Part shown: piece by piece, positions 26,257 through 36,600 of the stretch | Layout: the number at the start of each line of letters is the position of its first letter | Numbering within the stretch: position 1 is the first letter of the stretch | NCBI GenBank assembly: GCA_016789265.1 | Contig: JAEUQK010000003.1 | Location: 1-48,201, forward strand | DNA length: 48,201 nucleotides | Origin: Blastocatellia bacterium | Lineage (GTDB): Bacteria > Acidobacteriota > Blastocatellia > Pyrinomonadales > Pyrinomonadaceae | Direction: 5' to 3' | The notes under the pieces: generated by a model | Seen by the model: only the letters and a program-made list of their open reading frames with translations | Database searches by the model: none | What the model was told of the DNA's origin: nothing | Translations under genes and position numbers: made by a program

Positions 26257-27330
26257 CTAAACTTCGAATGGGATCTCGGCGTTTTGCATTATACCGAGGT
26301 CGTTACGGGCAACACGTTCGAGGAGTTTGGGGTCGTCAAACATTTTGACGAGCCCTAAGACGGTCGCATAACGAGGCTCTTCCGCAACTGAGACAGCAAG
26401 GTTGATATACGACCGCATGTACTGGTCGAGTCCGTCCAGCAACGCACCGCCGCCTGTGAGGATCACGCCGCGATCGTAGATATCGGCGGCAACCTCCGGG
26501 CGAAGCTCGGTAAGCGTATCTTTCACAAGTGCCGCGATACGCCGGACGACAGCCTCAACTACAGGATAGAGTTCGCCAGTTGTGACTTCAACGGCGGCCG
26601 GACTCCCGGTCTGCACATCGCGGCCGCGCACTTCGATCGTCTTTGATATGTCATCGGGAAGATAGGCTGAAACAAACGACGTCTTCAAAAACTCGGTCGT
26701 CTCTTCGCCTACCTGCAGGCCGCGATGACGACGCAAATGAGTCGCAAGCACATTATTTATCTCATTGCTGCCGAAGCGGTCGCTCGCCGAATGAACAATC
26801 GCTCCTTTTGCGATTATTGCCGTATTCGTAGTTCCGGCACCGACGTCAACGATGGCCGATGCCCTTTTGTCTGTCGGAAGAACACCAGCCCCAAATGCGG
26901 CCGCCAACCCTTCCTCCATCATAAAGACCTTGCCGATACCTGCATCTTCTGCTGCATTTATGAGAGCCCGCTGTTCTACGTGCGTGACATCCGACGGCAT
27001 GCTCATTACGGCTGAAATTGCCAGGTTTGAGCCTCCGGTTTTCGCCTTCTTGACAAAGTGAGCGAGCATTTTCTTTGTCCGCTCAAAATCCGCAACGACA
27101 CCGCCGATCAAAGGAGCCTTTACCTGCACGTCGCGCCCTTCTCGGCCGATCATGTCCGCCGCTTCCTGGCCAAAGGCTACGATCTCCTCAGAAATCTCGT
27201 TGACCGCTACAAGTGACGGTTCGTCCAAAACGACACCTCGGCCCTTTACGGCGATTATTGTGCTCGCCGTCCCGAGGTCGATCGCCATTTGGTCGGTAAC
27301 AAATTTCTTTAATGACGAGATCTTTAACAT
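26257..27330 (-). CDS. mreB: Rod shape-determining protein, MreB family
   Basis: 357 residues, actin-like ATPase. It has the phosphate 1 motif MAIDLGTASTIIAVKGRGVV, PLIGGVVADFERTKKM, a phosphate 2 region with IVDVGAGTTNTAII, and the adenosine motif GVILTGGGALLDGLDQYM. MreB polymers guide lateral wall synthesis. No mreC or mreD follows; the neighbour is a cyclase gene upstream on the same strand. Divergent details (VDVGAGTTN where most MreBs read VDIGGGTT) suggest a paralogue rather than the main mreCD-linked copy; this is inference. It has its own promoter at 27348-27377. Confidence 0.88.
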   Translation of the reverse strand: MLKISSLKKFVTDQMAIDLGTASTIIAVKGRGVVLDEPSLVAVNEISEEIVAFGQEAADMIGREGRDVQVKAPLIGGVVADFERTKKMLAHFVKKAKTGGSNLAISAVMSMPSDVTHVEQRALINAAEDAGIGKVFMMEEGLAAAFGAGVLPTDKRASAIVDVGAGTTNTAIIAKGAIVHSASDRFGSNEINNVLATHLRRHRGLQVGEETTEFLKTSFVSAYLPDDISKTIEVRGRDVQTGSPAAVEVTTGELYPVVEAVVRRIAALVKDTLTELRPEVAADIYDRGVILTGGGALLDGLDQYMRSYINLAVSVAEEPRYATVLGLVKMFDDPKLLERVARNDLGIMQNAEIPFEV

Positions 27331-27347
27331 ACTCTGCGGGTACGGAG

Positions 27348-27377
27348 ATTATATTCCTTTCGAACCATCGTTGCCAA
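27348..27377 (-). promoter_or_regulatory. Strong sigma70 promoter of mreB
   Basis: Minus strand -35 TTGGCA (27372-27377), 18-base spacer and perfect -10 TATAAT (27348-27353). Transcription should start near 27341, about 11 bases before the mreB ATG. Confidence 0.65.
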
Positions 27378-27405
27378 GAAAAATCGAAATCGGAGGCCTA
27401 CATCG

Positions 27406-29139
27406 CTAGCCCCAGCGGACTTCAAGGACCTTTACAGGTTGGACCCTATTTTTGACCGTCAACGGTTCGCGTTGGTTGACGGGTATCAGATTCCCGCTTG
27501 CCGCCGCTGTTGCCTCGCTCATCAATATCTGACCGCCGGCTGCGTTGGACTCGAGCCTCGAAGCCAGGTTCACCGTATCTCCGATAGCCGTGTATTCTGA
27601 TCGCTTGTCAGAGCCTATGTAGCCGATAAGTGCCTCGCCCGTGTGCAGGCCGATGCCTATCGATATCTGACCGAATCCTTCTGCGCGAAGTTCATCGTTC
27701 AAACCGGAAAGCCTTTTCTGCATCGTGACCGCCGCCTTTACCGCGTTCAGCGCATCTTCCTCGCTCGCCGTCGGCGCGCCGAATATGGCCATCAGGCCGT
27801 CACCTATGTATTTATCGAGCGTTCCGCCGTGTTCAAAGATAATGTCGGACATCAATGAAAAATACCTGTTCAGCATCGTTACGACCTTTTCCGGCTTCTC
27901 GTGTTCGGAAAGAGCTGTGAATCCGCGAATGTCGGCAAACAAAACTGTGACCGTTTGATTGACACCGCCCAGGCTAAACGAGTTTGGATTGTCGAGCAGC
28001 TGCTTAACAACATATTCAGGCATGAAGCGGCTGTAGTTTGCCCGGGCAACTTCTTCTCGCGCAAGGCGTTTATGCGCTTTGACGGTCTCGACCGTAACCG
28101 CGGTCTGCGCCGCGACAGCGCTGATGAGTTCCAGATGGTCGGGCGTAAAAGCGGCGAACGGGTCGAGGCGGTCAGCATAGATCACGCCGTGAACGTTTGA
28201 TTCTGTGATCAAAGGAGCGCAGATCGTGGAACGAACCCCCTGCGAAACGATCGATTCAGCACCGAGAAATTGAGCATCCGTTTTCGCGTCCTGAGAGAGC
28301 AATGCGACCTTTTCTCGCATCACCTTTTGGGTGATCGTGCGGCTGATCGTCATTGAGTCAGTAAGTTCAGCCATCTTTGCGTCACGCGTTCGGGCGCTTA
28401 CAGGCACCAGGCTGTAATCGAGTATCTTTCCGTCGAGTGTTTCGTCCGCGAGCAATGCAACCACGCGGTCGGCCGGCGACCCGCGAAAGATAAGGTCGGT
28501 CGCCCGGTCGAATATTTCCTTGAGGTCGAAAACAGTACCGATCGAACGACTCATTTCGTACAGAAGCTCCAGCATCTTTGCCTTTCGGCGCAGATCTTTT
28601 ATTTCCTCGGGCGTCGCAATTGCCGTCTCCATCGAGAGATGAGAGTGTTTCCCAATGATCTCGTTCGCGGAGATCTGAAGCTGAGTCTGTCCGAGCGGTT
28701 TGTCGTCGTAATCAATGCCCTTTGGCGTGTCGGCGGCCGCTTGGGCCTGTGGGATCGCGGCTACCGACGCCGCCCGAACCGAAGGGTAGCTTACATGATG
28801 CTCAGGAATGAACGGCTGCGGCATATCCTGGATAAACGAGATCTGACTCTCTCCGATAACGACCGCATCTCCGGCGGCAAGGGCCTTTTCCAAAACCGGC
28901 GAACCGTTTACGAATACGTGGTTGACGCTCCGCTTGAGCAGGCCGTCTTCGTAGTAGCCGTCTATTAAGTGAAATCCTTCTGCATCACCAAGTATATGCG
29001 CGTGTTTGCGGGACACTCGTCGATCGTTGAGTACGATGTCACAATCTTTGGACCGTCCGATCGTATAGGTCTTTCCAACTTCCAACTGCAACTCCCACGG
29101 GTTGCCGGCGGGATCTGTTATCTTGAGTTTGCTTGTCAC
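27406..29139 (-). CDS. FHA-GAF-class III adenylate/guanylate cyclase
   Basis: 577 residues starting at GTG (29139). Domains in order: FHA (1-105; GRSKDCDIVL, RRVSRKHAHI), a linker rich in Ala, Pro and Gln, GAF (about 185-352), and a class III nucleotide cyclase domain (about 393-577). Metal ligands D403 (FADIRGFT) and D447 (GDG), plus K443, D521, N524 and R528 (AIGDTVNLASRLE), are all present, so the catalytic site looks complete. K443 and D521 favour ATP, giving cAMP. The FHA domain implies binding to a phosphothreonine partner and GAF suggests a small ligand. No membrane segment is seen. It lies upstream of mreB on the same strand. Confidence 0.92.
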   Translation of the reverse strand: MTSKLKITDPAGNPWELQLEVGKTYTIGRSKDCDIVLNDRRVSRKHAHILGDAEGFHLIDGYYEDGLLKRSVNHVFVNGSPVLEKALAAGDAVVIGESQISFIQDMPQPFIPEHHVSYPSVRAASVAAIPQAQAAADTPKGIDYDDKPLGQTQLQISANEIIGKHSHLSMETAIATPEEIKDLRRKAKMLELLYEMSRSIGTVFDLKEIFDRATDLIFRGSPADRVVALLADETLDGKILDYSLVPVSARTRDAKMAELTDSMTISRTITQKVMREKVALLSQDAKTDAQFLGAESIVSQGVRSTICAPLITESNVHGVIYADRLDPFAAFTPDHLELISAVAAQTAVTVETVKAHKRLAREEVARANYSRFMPEYVVKQLLDNPNSFSLGGVNQTVTVLFADIRGFTALSEHEKPEKVVTMLNRYFSLMSDIIFEHGGTLDKYIGDGLMAIFGAPTASEEDALNAVKAAVTMQKRLSGLNDELRAEGFGQISIGIGLHTGEALIGYIGSDKRSEYTAIGDTVNLASRLESNAAGGQILMSEATAAASGNLIPVNQREPLTVKNRVQPVKVLEVRWG

Positions 29140-29149
29140 TGTATGGGTA

Positions 29150-29178
29150 ATTGTAAATCCTAATTCGCGAATGGTAAA
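29150..29178 (-). promoter_or_regulatory. Candidate promoter of the FHA-cyclase gene
   Basis: Minus strand TTTACC (29173-29178), 17-base spacer and TACAAT (29150-29155). Transcription would start near 29143, only about 4 bases before the GTG start at 29139, so the mRNA would be nearly leaderless. Confidence 0.4.
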
Positions 29179-29208
29179 TTGGGCTCACTCAGCCGAAAAA
29201 GAAAAGGC

Positions 29209-30354
29209 ATGATCTACCTGGACAACAATGCCACCACGAGAATGGCGCCAACCGTGATCGAGGCGATGGCCGATCGCATCTCGATGCACTACGGCAATCC
29301 ATCGTCGACCCATCAGGCCGGGTATGAACCGCGAAAGTTAGTTGCAAATGCAAGAAGATCAGTTGCCGATCTGCTCGGGGCCAGAGACCCCGGGGAGATA
29401 GTATTCACATCTTGCGGCTCCGAGAGCGACAATTGGGCGATCCTCGGTGCGCTTGAGGCCTTTCCTGACAAGCGTCATATCGTCACCACGAGGGTAGAGC
29501 ACGAAGCGGTCAGGAAGCTCTGCGAAAAACTTGAAGGTAAAGGGTACGCCCTGACCTGGTTGGACGTCGATGAGAAAGGAACCCTCGACCTCGATCAGCT
29601 CAGGAACTCTCTTACGCGGGAAACAGCGATCGTTTCGGTGATGATGGCAAATAATGAAACCGGCGTATTGTTTCCCGTTGCAGAGATCGCTGAGATCGTC
29701 AAAGCAAATTCGGATGCTCTCTTTCATGTCGACGGCGTTAACGCAGCCGGCAAGGTTCCGATCGATCTGAAGAATACCGAGATCGACCTATTCTCGGTCT
29801 CGGCTCATAAGTTTCACGGCCCAAAAGGGATCGGCGCTTTGTATATTCGTGAAGGCGTTGATATACCACCGCTACTGATCGGCGGCGGACAGGAATCCGG
29901 GAAACGTGCCGGAACCGAGGCCGTACATCAAATAGTCGGACTCGGCGAAGCCGCTAAATTTGCAAGCGACTTTTCCAAAATGAAATTCGTTCGACGCCTG
30001 CGGGATAAACTCGAAGAGGGAATAATATCTTCAATTCCTGACACTTCATTGAATGGAACCGCAGAAGAAACTCGGAGGCTGCCGAATACATCAAACCTCT
30101 CGTTCGAAAACACGAATGGCGAGATGATACTTTATCGGCTTGATGAAGCTGGCATTTGCGTATCAACGGGCTCGGCATGCAATTCGGGATCACACACGGC
30201 TTCTCCCGTGCTGCAGGCAATGAATATTCCTTATTCCAAGGCGATGGGTTCGATCAGGTTTTCGTTGGGCAGATTCAATGACGAAGCAGAGATAGATGTT
30301 GTTCTAGGTAAACTTCCCGAGATGATCGAATCCCTGCGCGCTATGGCTGCATGA
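29209..30354 (+). CDS. Cysteine desulfurase, IscS/NifS class
   Basis: 381 residues from the ATG at 29209 (MIYLDNNATTRMAPTVIEAM). PLP enzyme motifs are visible: IVFTSCGSESDNWAILGAL, NNETGVLFPV, HVDGVNAAGKVP, the PLP lysine in SVSAHKFHGPKGIGALYI, and the catalytic cysteine loop VSTGSACNSGSHTASPVL. It removes sulfur from L-cysteine for Fe-S clusters or thiolated tRNA. No iscU, iscR or thiI is next to it, so its partner cannot be inferred. It is divergent from the cyclase gene and ends exactly against the sigma54 activator gene (convergent, no gap). Confidence 0.93.
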   Translation: MIYLDNNATTRMAPTVIEAMADRISMHYGNPSSTHQAGYEPRKLVANARRSVADLLGARDPGEIVFTSCGSESDNWAILGALEAFPDKRHIVTTRVEHEAVRKLCEKLEGKGYALTWLDVDEKGTLDLDQLRNSLTRETAIVSVMMANNETGVLFPVAEIAEIVKANSDALFHVDGVNAAGKVPIDLKNTEIDLFSVSAHKFHGPKGIGALYIREGVDIPPLLIGGGQESGKRAGTEAVHQIVGLGEAAKFASDFSKMKFVRRLRDKLEEGIISSIPDTSLNGTAEETRRLPNTSNLSFENTNGEMILYRLDEAGICVSTGSACNSGSHTASPVLQAMNIPYSKAMGSIRFSLGRFNDEAEIDVVLGKLPEMIESLRAMAA

Positions 30355-33300
30355 TCACGCAGCCTTTTCAATTCCGTATCTTGATAGCTTCAAGTAAAGC
30401 CCTCTGCGGGTAAGTCCTAATTCGCTCGCTACCCGCGAGATGTTCCAGCTGTTGCGGGCAAGCGAGCTTTTTATCATCTGCATCTCCAGCTCCGATACTG
30501 CCTCTTCCAAAGTTCCGCCCTGAGAAATATTCGCGAAGGGCATAAAAGGTGCATCGTAGGAGGCGATCGGAACGACTTTCTCGCTATCGGTGTATGCAGC
30601 CATCGGCTTTGCGGCCCGTTTTAGCTCCGGCGATAGATGGTTTGGCGTGACAACCTCTCCATCTACGGCGCGTGCGACGATACGTTGTATCTCGTTGCAG
30701 AGCTGCCGCACATTGCCTTCCCAGTCGCAGACCATCAAAAGGTCGGTAGTTTGAGGCGTGAATGAAATATCGCGTTTTCCGAACCGGGCCGAATAGTGGT
30801 TAATGTAATAATTGACCATCGGCGGTATCTCCGATCGTCTTTCCCGAAGCGGCGGAACCCGAAGACGTATCACATTCAATCGATAAAACAGATCCTCGCG
30901 AAACGTACCGTCGGCGACCTTTTCTTCGAGCGGCATATTGGTCGCCGCTATGACTCGGACATCGACCTTGATGGGACGCTTTTCACCGATCGGCTGGACC
31001 TCTCCTTCCTGCAGAAAACGAAGCAGCTTCGGCTGAACGTCCAGCGGCAGATCGCCTATCTCGTCAAGGAACAATGTGCCGCCGTCCGCCGCGCGGATGA
31101 TCCCCGGGGAATCGGCGGTCGCACCAGTAAATGCTCCCTTTCGGTAACCAAACAGGTGACCTTCGGCAAGTTCTTTCGGGACCGCGGTACAGTTGAAAGG
31201 GACGAACACCTTGTCCTTTCGGTTCGACATTGTGTGGATCGCCCGCGACACAAGTTCTTTACCCGTTCCGGATTCACCCGTAACAAGTACGGTCACATCC
31301 GAAGACCTTATCTTGTACACCTCTTCGACCAAAGCCGTCATTGCCGGCGACGAATGAATGAAACCCGGCATCAGGCTGTTGGATGTGAACGGACTCGCAT
31401 CTTGTTCGATGGGCGCGGTTGTGTCCTTTTCACGTAATGCAATGACGTCCATTCCCAATTCCACCACACGCAGCAATGGTTGGATCGAATTGCCGTCGCT
31501 CAACGATGCGCCCGATTGAGGATAAATGAACAAAAATGCATGTTCGGCATTTGCGGGTCTCAGATGCAGGACCGAAATACCCTTTGCGCGAAGAAAGTTC
31601 TTGTCGTCCCCCTTCTCACGAGCCGCTTCGAATTTCCGGATCATTTGACCGCTTTCTTCTGGTGAGTAGCCGTGCGTGATGAAAGGATCGAGCTTCTTAT
31701 TTCTAGGGTTCGACTGTGCAATTATCAGCTTCTTTGCCGAGCTTTCCTGCTGAAGCACTGCGATGAGTTCTCGGAACAATAGTTCCCGGGAGGCCGTAGC
31801 TTCGGCGAGCCGAACCATAAGTAGTTGAGAAACAACAGAATTTGTTCGCCTTGGTTTCTTCGGCTCGATCTCGGTATCTGAGGCAGTTTTGAGACGCGAG
31901 ATGTGAGACTTTATCGATGTCGCAAGCTGGTCTAATCCTATCTTCTTGAATATCTCATGGGCTTTTGTGAGGTGCTTTATAACTCGTGCACTCTGCTCAA
32001 TGCCAAGATTTGTGCCTATCAGATAATTTGAAAGCCCTGTATGATACAGGTCCCCCGCCGCTTCGAAGATCGTCAAACTTCGATTAAAGTGATGGACGGC
32101 CATCTCCTGATCACCTTCCTCAGCCGCCGCAAGCCCGCGAATTCGCTGTATGTTGCCGAGCACAAAGAAGTCCGATGTGGGATCGCTTTCTTCGATGATC
32201 TGAAGACGGTTCTCGCATTCGCCGAAACGCCGAAGGTGCATCAGGCTTTCCGCAAGCACCAATCCGGCCATGTTTGCGTAGTGCTTATCGCCGATCCGGG
32301 CCGAGAGATCGATGGCGTTACGGGAAACTTCTGCCGCTTTCTCAAAATTGCCTTTGGCGAGAATGCAACGAGCCAGGTTTCGCATCGCCTGCAGCTCATA
32401 CCATTCCCGCTTACGCTCTTTAGCTAACTTGATCGCGCGCTCGAGCAGGTCAAGGGCCTCGTCCAGGTCTCCTCGAAGTATCTTAAGTTCACCCAGACTG
32501 TCGAGAATACCGGCTATGTGAACGTGATTGGTCTTTATCGCGAGATCTAGCGCCCGCTTGATCATTGTCTCGGCCCTTACCCAATCACCGGTGAGCATCA
32601 GGTTGATCCCAAGATTGTTATATGCAATTACCGAGTTCAGAATGTGTTCGGTCCTGTCGAAAAACTCAATAGATTTTTCGAGGCACTCAATACCATCCTG
32701 AGGACGGCGAAGAAACCAGTATGCACCTGACATATCGGTATATATCTTCCCGAGCATGAATGGTGCGGATCGATCACCGATGATCTGAATAGCAAGTTCG
32801 AAATATTCGAGTGACTTCTCGCTTCGGCCTTCCTGATGATAGCTGATCGCAATTTCACGGTAGGCTTCTGCCATCCCGAGCCAATCGCCGTGATTTCGAT
32901 AATTTTCGAGTGCACTCTCGGCGTGATCCCTGCAAATCGCGCATTCGTTCAACTTGCGGTAAACACGTGCCAAACCCGTGTCGATACTGCCAAGCAAATG
33001 CGGCAGCTCGTTCGCCTTTGCGCGCTCGTGATTATCTTTGAGCAGAGTGACAGCTTTTGGATGATCGTTGAGATTGTTGTAGCCGATCGCGAGTTGGGTC
33101 GTTACCCGAACCTGGGTCTCGATATCCAGGTGCTTCAGATGTTCTTCGTCTTCGTACGGCTTTAGTATCGCAAGGGAATCTCTGTACTGCCCTAATGTCT
33201 CAAGAGTGAAAGCGAGGAGCCGTTTAAGATTTGCGAGGTCATTCGCAGAATGATCGTGGTCCTCTATCGCATTTCGGAGGAGTGATTCGGCTTCGCTTGA

Positions 33301-33462
33301 CAGACCGTCACGCAATCTTTGCCCTACGTTCAAAAAGAGCGCGGTTATCGCATCACGCGAAATTTGCCGCGATCCCTTAATGCCGGCCTCCGCCCTCGTT
33401 CCGGAGAACTGAATGACGCGAGACTTTGACACCGTCTTTGCCGGAGCTGAACCTCTTTTCAT
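30355..33462 (-). CDS. Sigma54-dependent activator with N-terminal TPR array and Fis-type HTH
   Basis: 1035 residues. Residues 40-515 are a series of about ten TPR-like helical repeats (for example AYNNLGINLMLTGDWVRAET). Residues 545-680 look like a GAF-type sensory domain. Residues 705-940 are the AAA+ sigma54 interaction domain, with Walker A GESGTGKE (729-736), the sigma54-contacting GAFTGA loop (776-781) and Walker B LFLDEIG. The C-terminus holds a Fis-family HTH (about 1005-1030, NISRVASELGLTRRGLYLKL). There is no receiver domain, so TPR and GAF replace phosphorylation as input. It is divergent from the GH18-NodB-GT2 gene, a likely but unproven target. Confidence 0.9.
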   Translation of the reverse strand: MKRGSAPAKTVSKSRVIQFSGTRAEAGIKGSRQISRDAITALFLNVGQRLRDGLSSEAESLLRNAIEDHDHSANDLANLKRLLAFTLETLGQYRDSLAILKPYEDEEHLKHLDIETQVRVTTQLAIGYNNLNDHPKAVTLLKDNHERAKANELPHLLGSIDTGLARVYRKLNECAICRDHAESALENYRNHGDWLGMAEAYREIAISYHQEGRSEKSLEYFELAIQIIGDRSAPFMLGKIYTDMSGAYWFLRRPQDGIECLEKSIEFFDRTEHILNSVIAYNNLGINLMLTGDWVRAETMIKRALDLAIKTNHVHIAGILDSLGELKILRGDLDEALDLLERAIKLAKERKREWYELQAMRNLARCILAKGNFEKAAEVSRNAIDLSARIGDKHYANMAGLVLAESLMHLRRFGECENRLQIIEESDPTSDFFVLGNIQRIRGLAAAEEGDQEMAVHHFNRSLTIFEAAGDLYHTGLSNYLIGTNLGIEQSARVIKHLTKAHEIFKKIGLDQLATSIKSHISRLKTASDTEIEPKKPRRTNSVVSQLLMVRLAEATASRELLFRELIAVLQQESSAKKLIIAQSNPRNKKLDPFITHGYSPEESGQMIRKFEAAREKGDDKNFLRAKGISVLHLRPANAEHAFLFIYPQSGASLSDGNSIQPLLRVVELGMDVIALREKDTTAPIEQDASPFTSNSLMPGFIHSSPAMTALVEEVYKIRSSDVTVLVTGESGTGKELVSRAIHTMSNRKDKVFVPFNCTAVPKELAEGHLFGYRKGAFTGATADSPGIIRAADGGTLFLDEIGDLPLDVQPKLLRFLQEGEVQPIGEKRPIKVDVRVIAATNMPLEEKVADGTFREDLFYRLNVIRLRVPPLRERRSEIPPMVNYYINHYSARFGKRDISFTPQTTDLLMVCDWEGNVRQLCNEIQRIVARAVDGEVVTPNHLSPELKRAAKPMAAYTDSEKVVPIASYDAPFMPFANISQGGTLEEAVSELEMQMIKSSLARNSWNISRVASELGLTRRGLYLKLSRYGIEKAA

Positions 33463-33676
33463 TTAAGGATTCCCTCAAAAACCACTAATAGGGTGGGAAT
33501 TTCAGGCCAAGCGGGCCACAAATTGAATACTTAGTAAACAGCGCAATGAAAAACTAACAGAAAATCCGCGTAAAGTCCACATTTTCCTGATCTTAGGATC
33601 GTCATTCGCTTGCGATGAAAAAATCAGAAAAATTCACTCTCTGTTTATTTTTATTCTTTTAGCATCGGAGCTCGGA
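33463..33676. other. 214-base intergenic region between divergent activator and polysaccharide fusion genes
   Basis: AT-rich on its right side. I looked for a sigma54 box (TGGCAC-N5-TTGC) on both strands and found no convincing match. A ribosome site GGAG (33667-33670) precedes the ATG at 33677. No strong hairpin or repeat was seen. Confidence 0.5.
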
Positions 33677-36600
33677 ATGAGAGATCTCGCTGAAAACGCA
33701 AAGACCGTACCTCAACTCGAAACACATGCGCCAAAAGTTTTCTTTGACAAGGGCGGCCGAAGAAGGAAAGCGGCCAACTGGCTCGGACTTTCAGCATCAT
33801 TATTCGTAACCCTACTGACTGGTGTATTTATCTCAAGCGTATTGGTCAATCCTTTTCTTCCACAACTTAAGTTAAAACCGATCTCGGAACTGAACGAAAC
33901 GAAAGACTCGATAACGAAGTTGCCCGAAACGCCTCCGCTCAGCCGGCGTGAGGACACGTTGAATAAGGAAGCGGCAAAGACCAAAAACGAGAAAGCTAAA
34001 CGGGAAGGCGCCGCGATCGCAGCAATGGCACGGCGAGAGATGCTCAGATCCCCGGGAGGTTTGACGCAGCAACAACAGTCTTTAGGACGCCCGCTGTCGA
34101 TCGGGTTTTACGTGAACTGGGACGATTCCAGTTATGCCTCTTTAAGGCAAAATATCAACTCCCTTGATTGGGTCGTGCCTGAATGGATCCGGCTTTCCGG
34201 CAACCAGTCTGACCCGCTTGTTCTTGATGTCGACGAACGGGCTTTAGATCTCGTGAGGCAGGAAAAACCGGGCATGCCGATACTTCCGCTCTTGCAGAAT
34301 TATAAGAACGAACAGTGGAACAAGGGGATTCTCCTGAACTCGATCTGTACCGAATCTGAGCGCTCGCAGCTTATTGCTTTAATACTTGCACAGGTCGAAA
34401 AGTACAAATTCTCAGGCATCACGATAGACATTGAAGAGGTTCCGGCTAAAGCCCAGACAGACCTCTACATTTTCGTTGATGAACTGCACAAGGAATTCAA
34501 TAGACGAGGATTGCTGTTGGCCCAGGCGGTTCCGTTCGATGATCCGGATTGGAATTATCGGGCATACGCAGCGGTTACCGATTATCTGATGCTTATGGCG
34601 TACGACGAGCATTGGTCCGAGGGCGAACCGGGACCGGTTGCAGGACAGGATTGGTTCGACGCTGCGTTAAAGAAGAGGATGGCGGAACTTTCGCCTTCGA
34701 AGACGATCGTTTGCTTTGGTAATTACGGATACGACTGGACGCGGGGAGGTAAGGAGGCTGTTACAGTTTCCTTTCAGGAGTCGCTGTTGGCAGCAAAGGA
34801 CTCGCTCGATCGTCCTGAAGGTATCCGTTTTGACGATAGATCGAAGAATCCCACTTTTTCCTATGAAGAAGACGACGGTAAGGAGCACACCGTTTGGTTT
34901 CTTGACGCGGTAACCGCATTTAACCAGATCCGTTCGGCCGAAAGTTATCAAGCGGCCGGACTGGCGCTGTGGCGGCTCGGCAGCGAAGATCCGGCCCTCT
35001 GGAAGGTATTCGGAACCGGAATTCAGGCAAAACAAGCCGAGTCGCTTCGGACAATTAAGTTTGGTTACGACGTCGACTTCGAAGGGACCGGCGAGATCCT
35101 TCAGGTCAAAGCTGTTCCAAACGACGGAAGCCGCGACCTTGCGACAAACGATTCGGGCGAGATCGCAATGGAAACTTACCGATCGATCCCGTCCTCGTAC
35201 GTGATCATGCGTACCGGCGATAAACGCGGAAAGATCGTGCTTACATTTGACGACGGCCCCGATCCCCGATGGACGCCGAAAATACTCGACATTCTCAAAG
35301 CCGAAAACGTCAAGGCGGCGTTCTTTGTCGTTGGTGAGAACGGCCAGGAAAATCCGGGCCTGATAAAACGGATCGTAGCCGAGGGGCATGAGATCGGAAA
35401 TCATTCCTTCACGCATCCGAATCTTGGCGAGGTCCCGCGGGCAGTCGTCGATCTGGAGCTCAATACTACTCAGCGTCTCATCGAGTCATTGACCGGAAGA
35501 TCTACACGTCTGTTCCGAGCTCCATATTTCGGTGATGCCGAGCCCAGAACGCCCGACGAGGTCGAGCCCACCGTGCAGGCTCAGGATCTGGGATATATTT
35601 CGGTCGGACTCCATCTCGATCCCGATGACTGGAAACTCAAGAACGATGACGGAACTCCTCACACGGCTGAAGAAATGACGCAGGAGGTTCTGAAAGCCGC
35701 TCAGATCACAACACCTGAAGAACGCGGTGAGATCGTGTTGCTTCATGATGGCGGCGGAGATCGCTCCGCTACGGTCGAAGCATTGCCGCAGATAATCCAT
35801 TCATTGCGGGATCAAGGTTACCAGTTTACGACCATATCGGACCTTGCCAACATCACGCCCGAACAGGCAATGCCGCCGGTATCCAACGATCGGTCATTGG
35901 ACGCAGTTGCCGATAGTTGGGTCTTCCACGGGATCTCGATCGGAGGCTGGTTAATGAAATGGTTATTTCTGATCGGCATAATACTCGGCCTCGGGCGCGT
36001 CGGAGTGATCGGTCTCCTTGCATTCGCACAGTACAAGAGATCGCGACGCAGAGAACACGAGCACTTTGGCGAAGAGACCCATCCGGACGTTTCTATAATT
36101 GTACCTGCATTCAACGAGGAAAAGGTGATCTGCAGGACGCTCGAAAGCATTCTCGACTCCGACTACCCGGCTATCGAAGTGATCGTCGTGGATGACGGCT
36201 CGACCGATCGGACGGTGAGGAACGCTGTTGCTCAGTTCGGTTCCGACGAGCGGGTAAAGATCTATTCAAAGGTAAACGGTGGAAAAGCTGAAGCGCTAAA
36301 TTTCGGCTGGCGGCGAGCAAAAGGAGAGATCATTATCTGCCTTGATGCGGACACCGTTTTTGAACCTCAAACCATCGGGGCATTGGTCAAACGATTTGCC
36401 GATCCGCAGATCGGAGCGGCTGCCGGAAACGCAAAGGTCGGAAACAGGATCAATATCGTTACAAAGTGGCAGGCACTCGAATATGTCACGTCGCAGAACT
36501 TTGACCGGCGTGCGTTTGCGTCGCTCAATTGTATTACGGTGGTTCCCGGTTCGGTAGGCGCGTGGCGAAGATCGGTTCTTGAAGAGACCGAAGGATTTTC

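Noticed and set aside
33463..33676. Sigma54 promoter controlling the polysaccharide fusion
   Set aside because: No TGGCAC-N5-TTGC match of acceptable quality on either strand.
34667..35416. Minus-strand ORF (249 codons) inside the GH18-NodB-GT2 gene
   Set aside because: It is a shadow of a conserved multidomain protein on the other strand.
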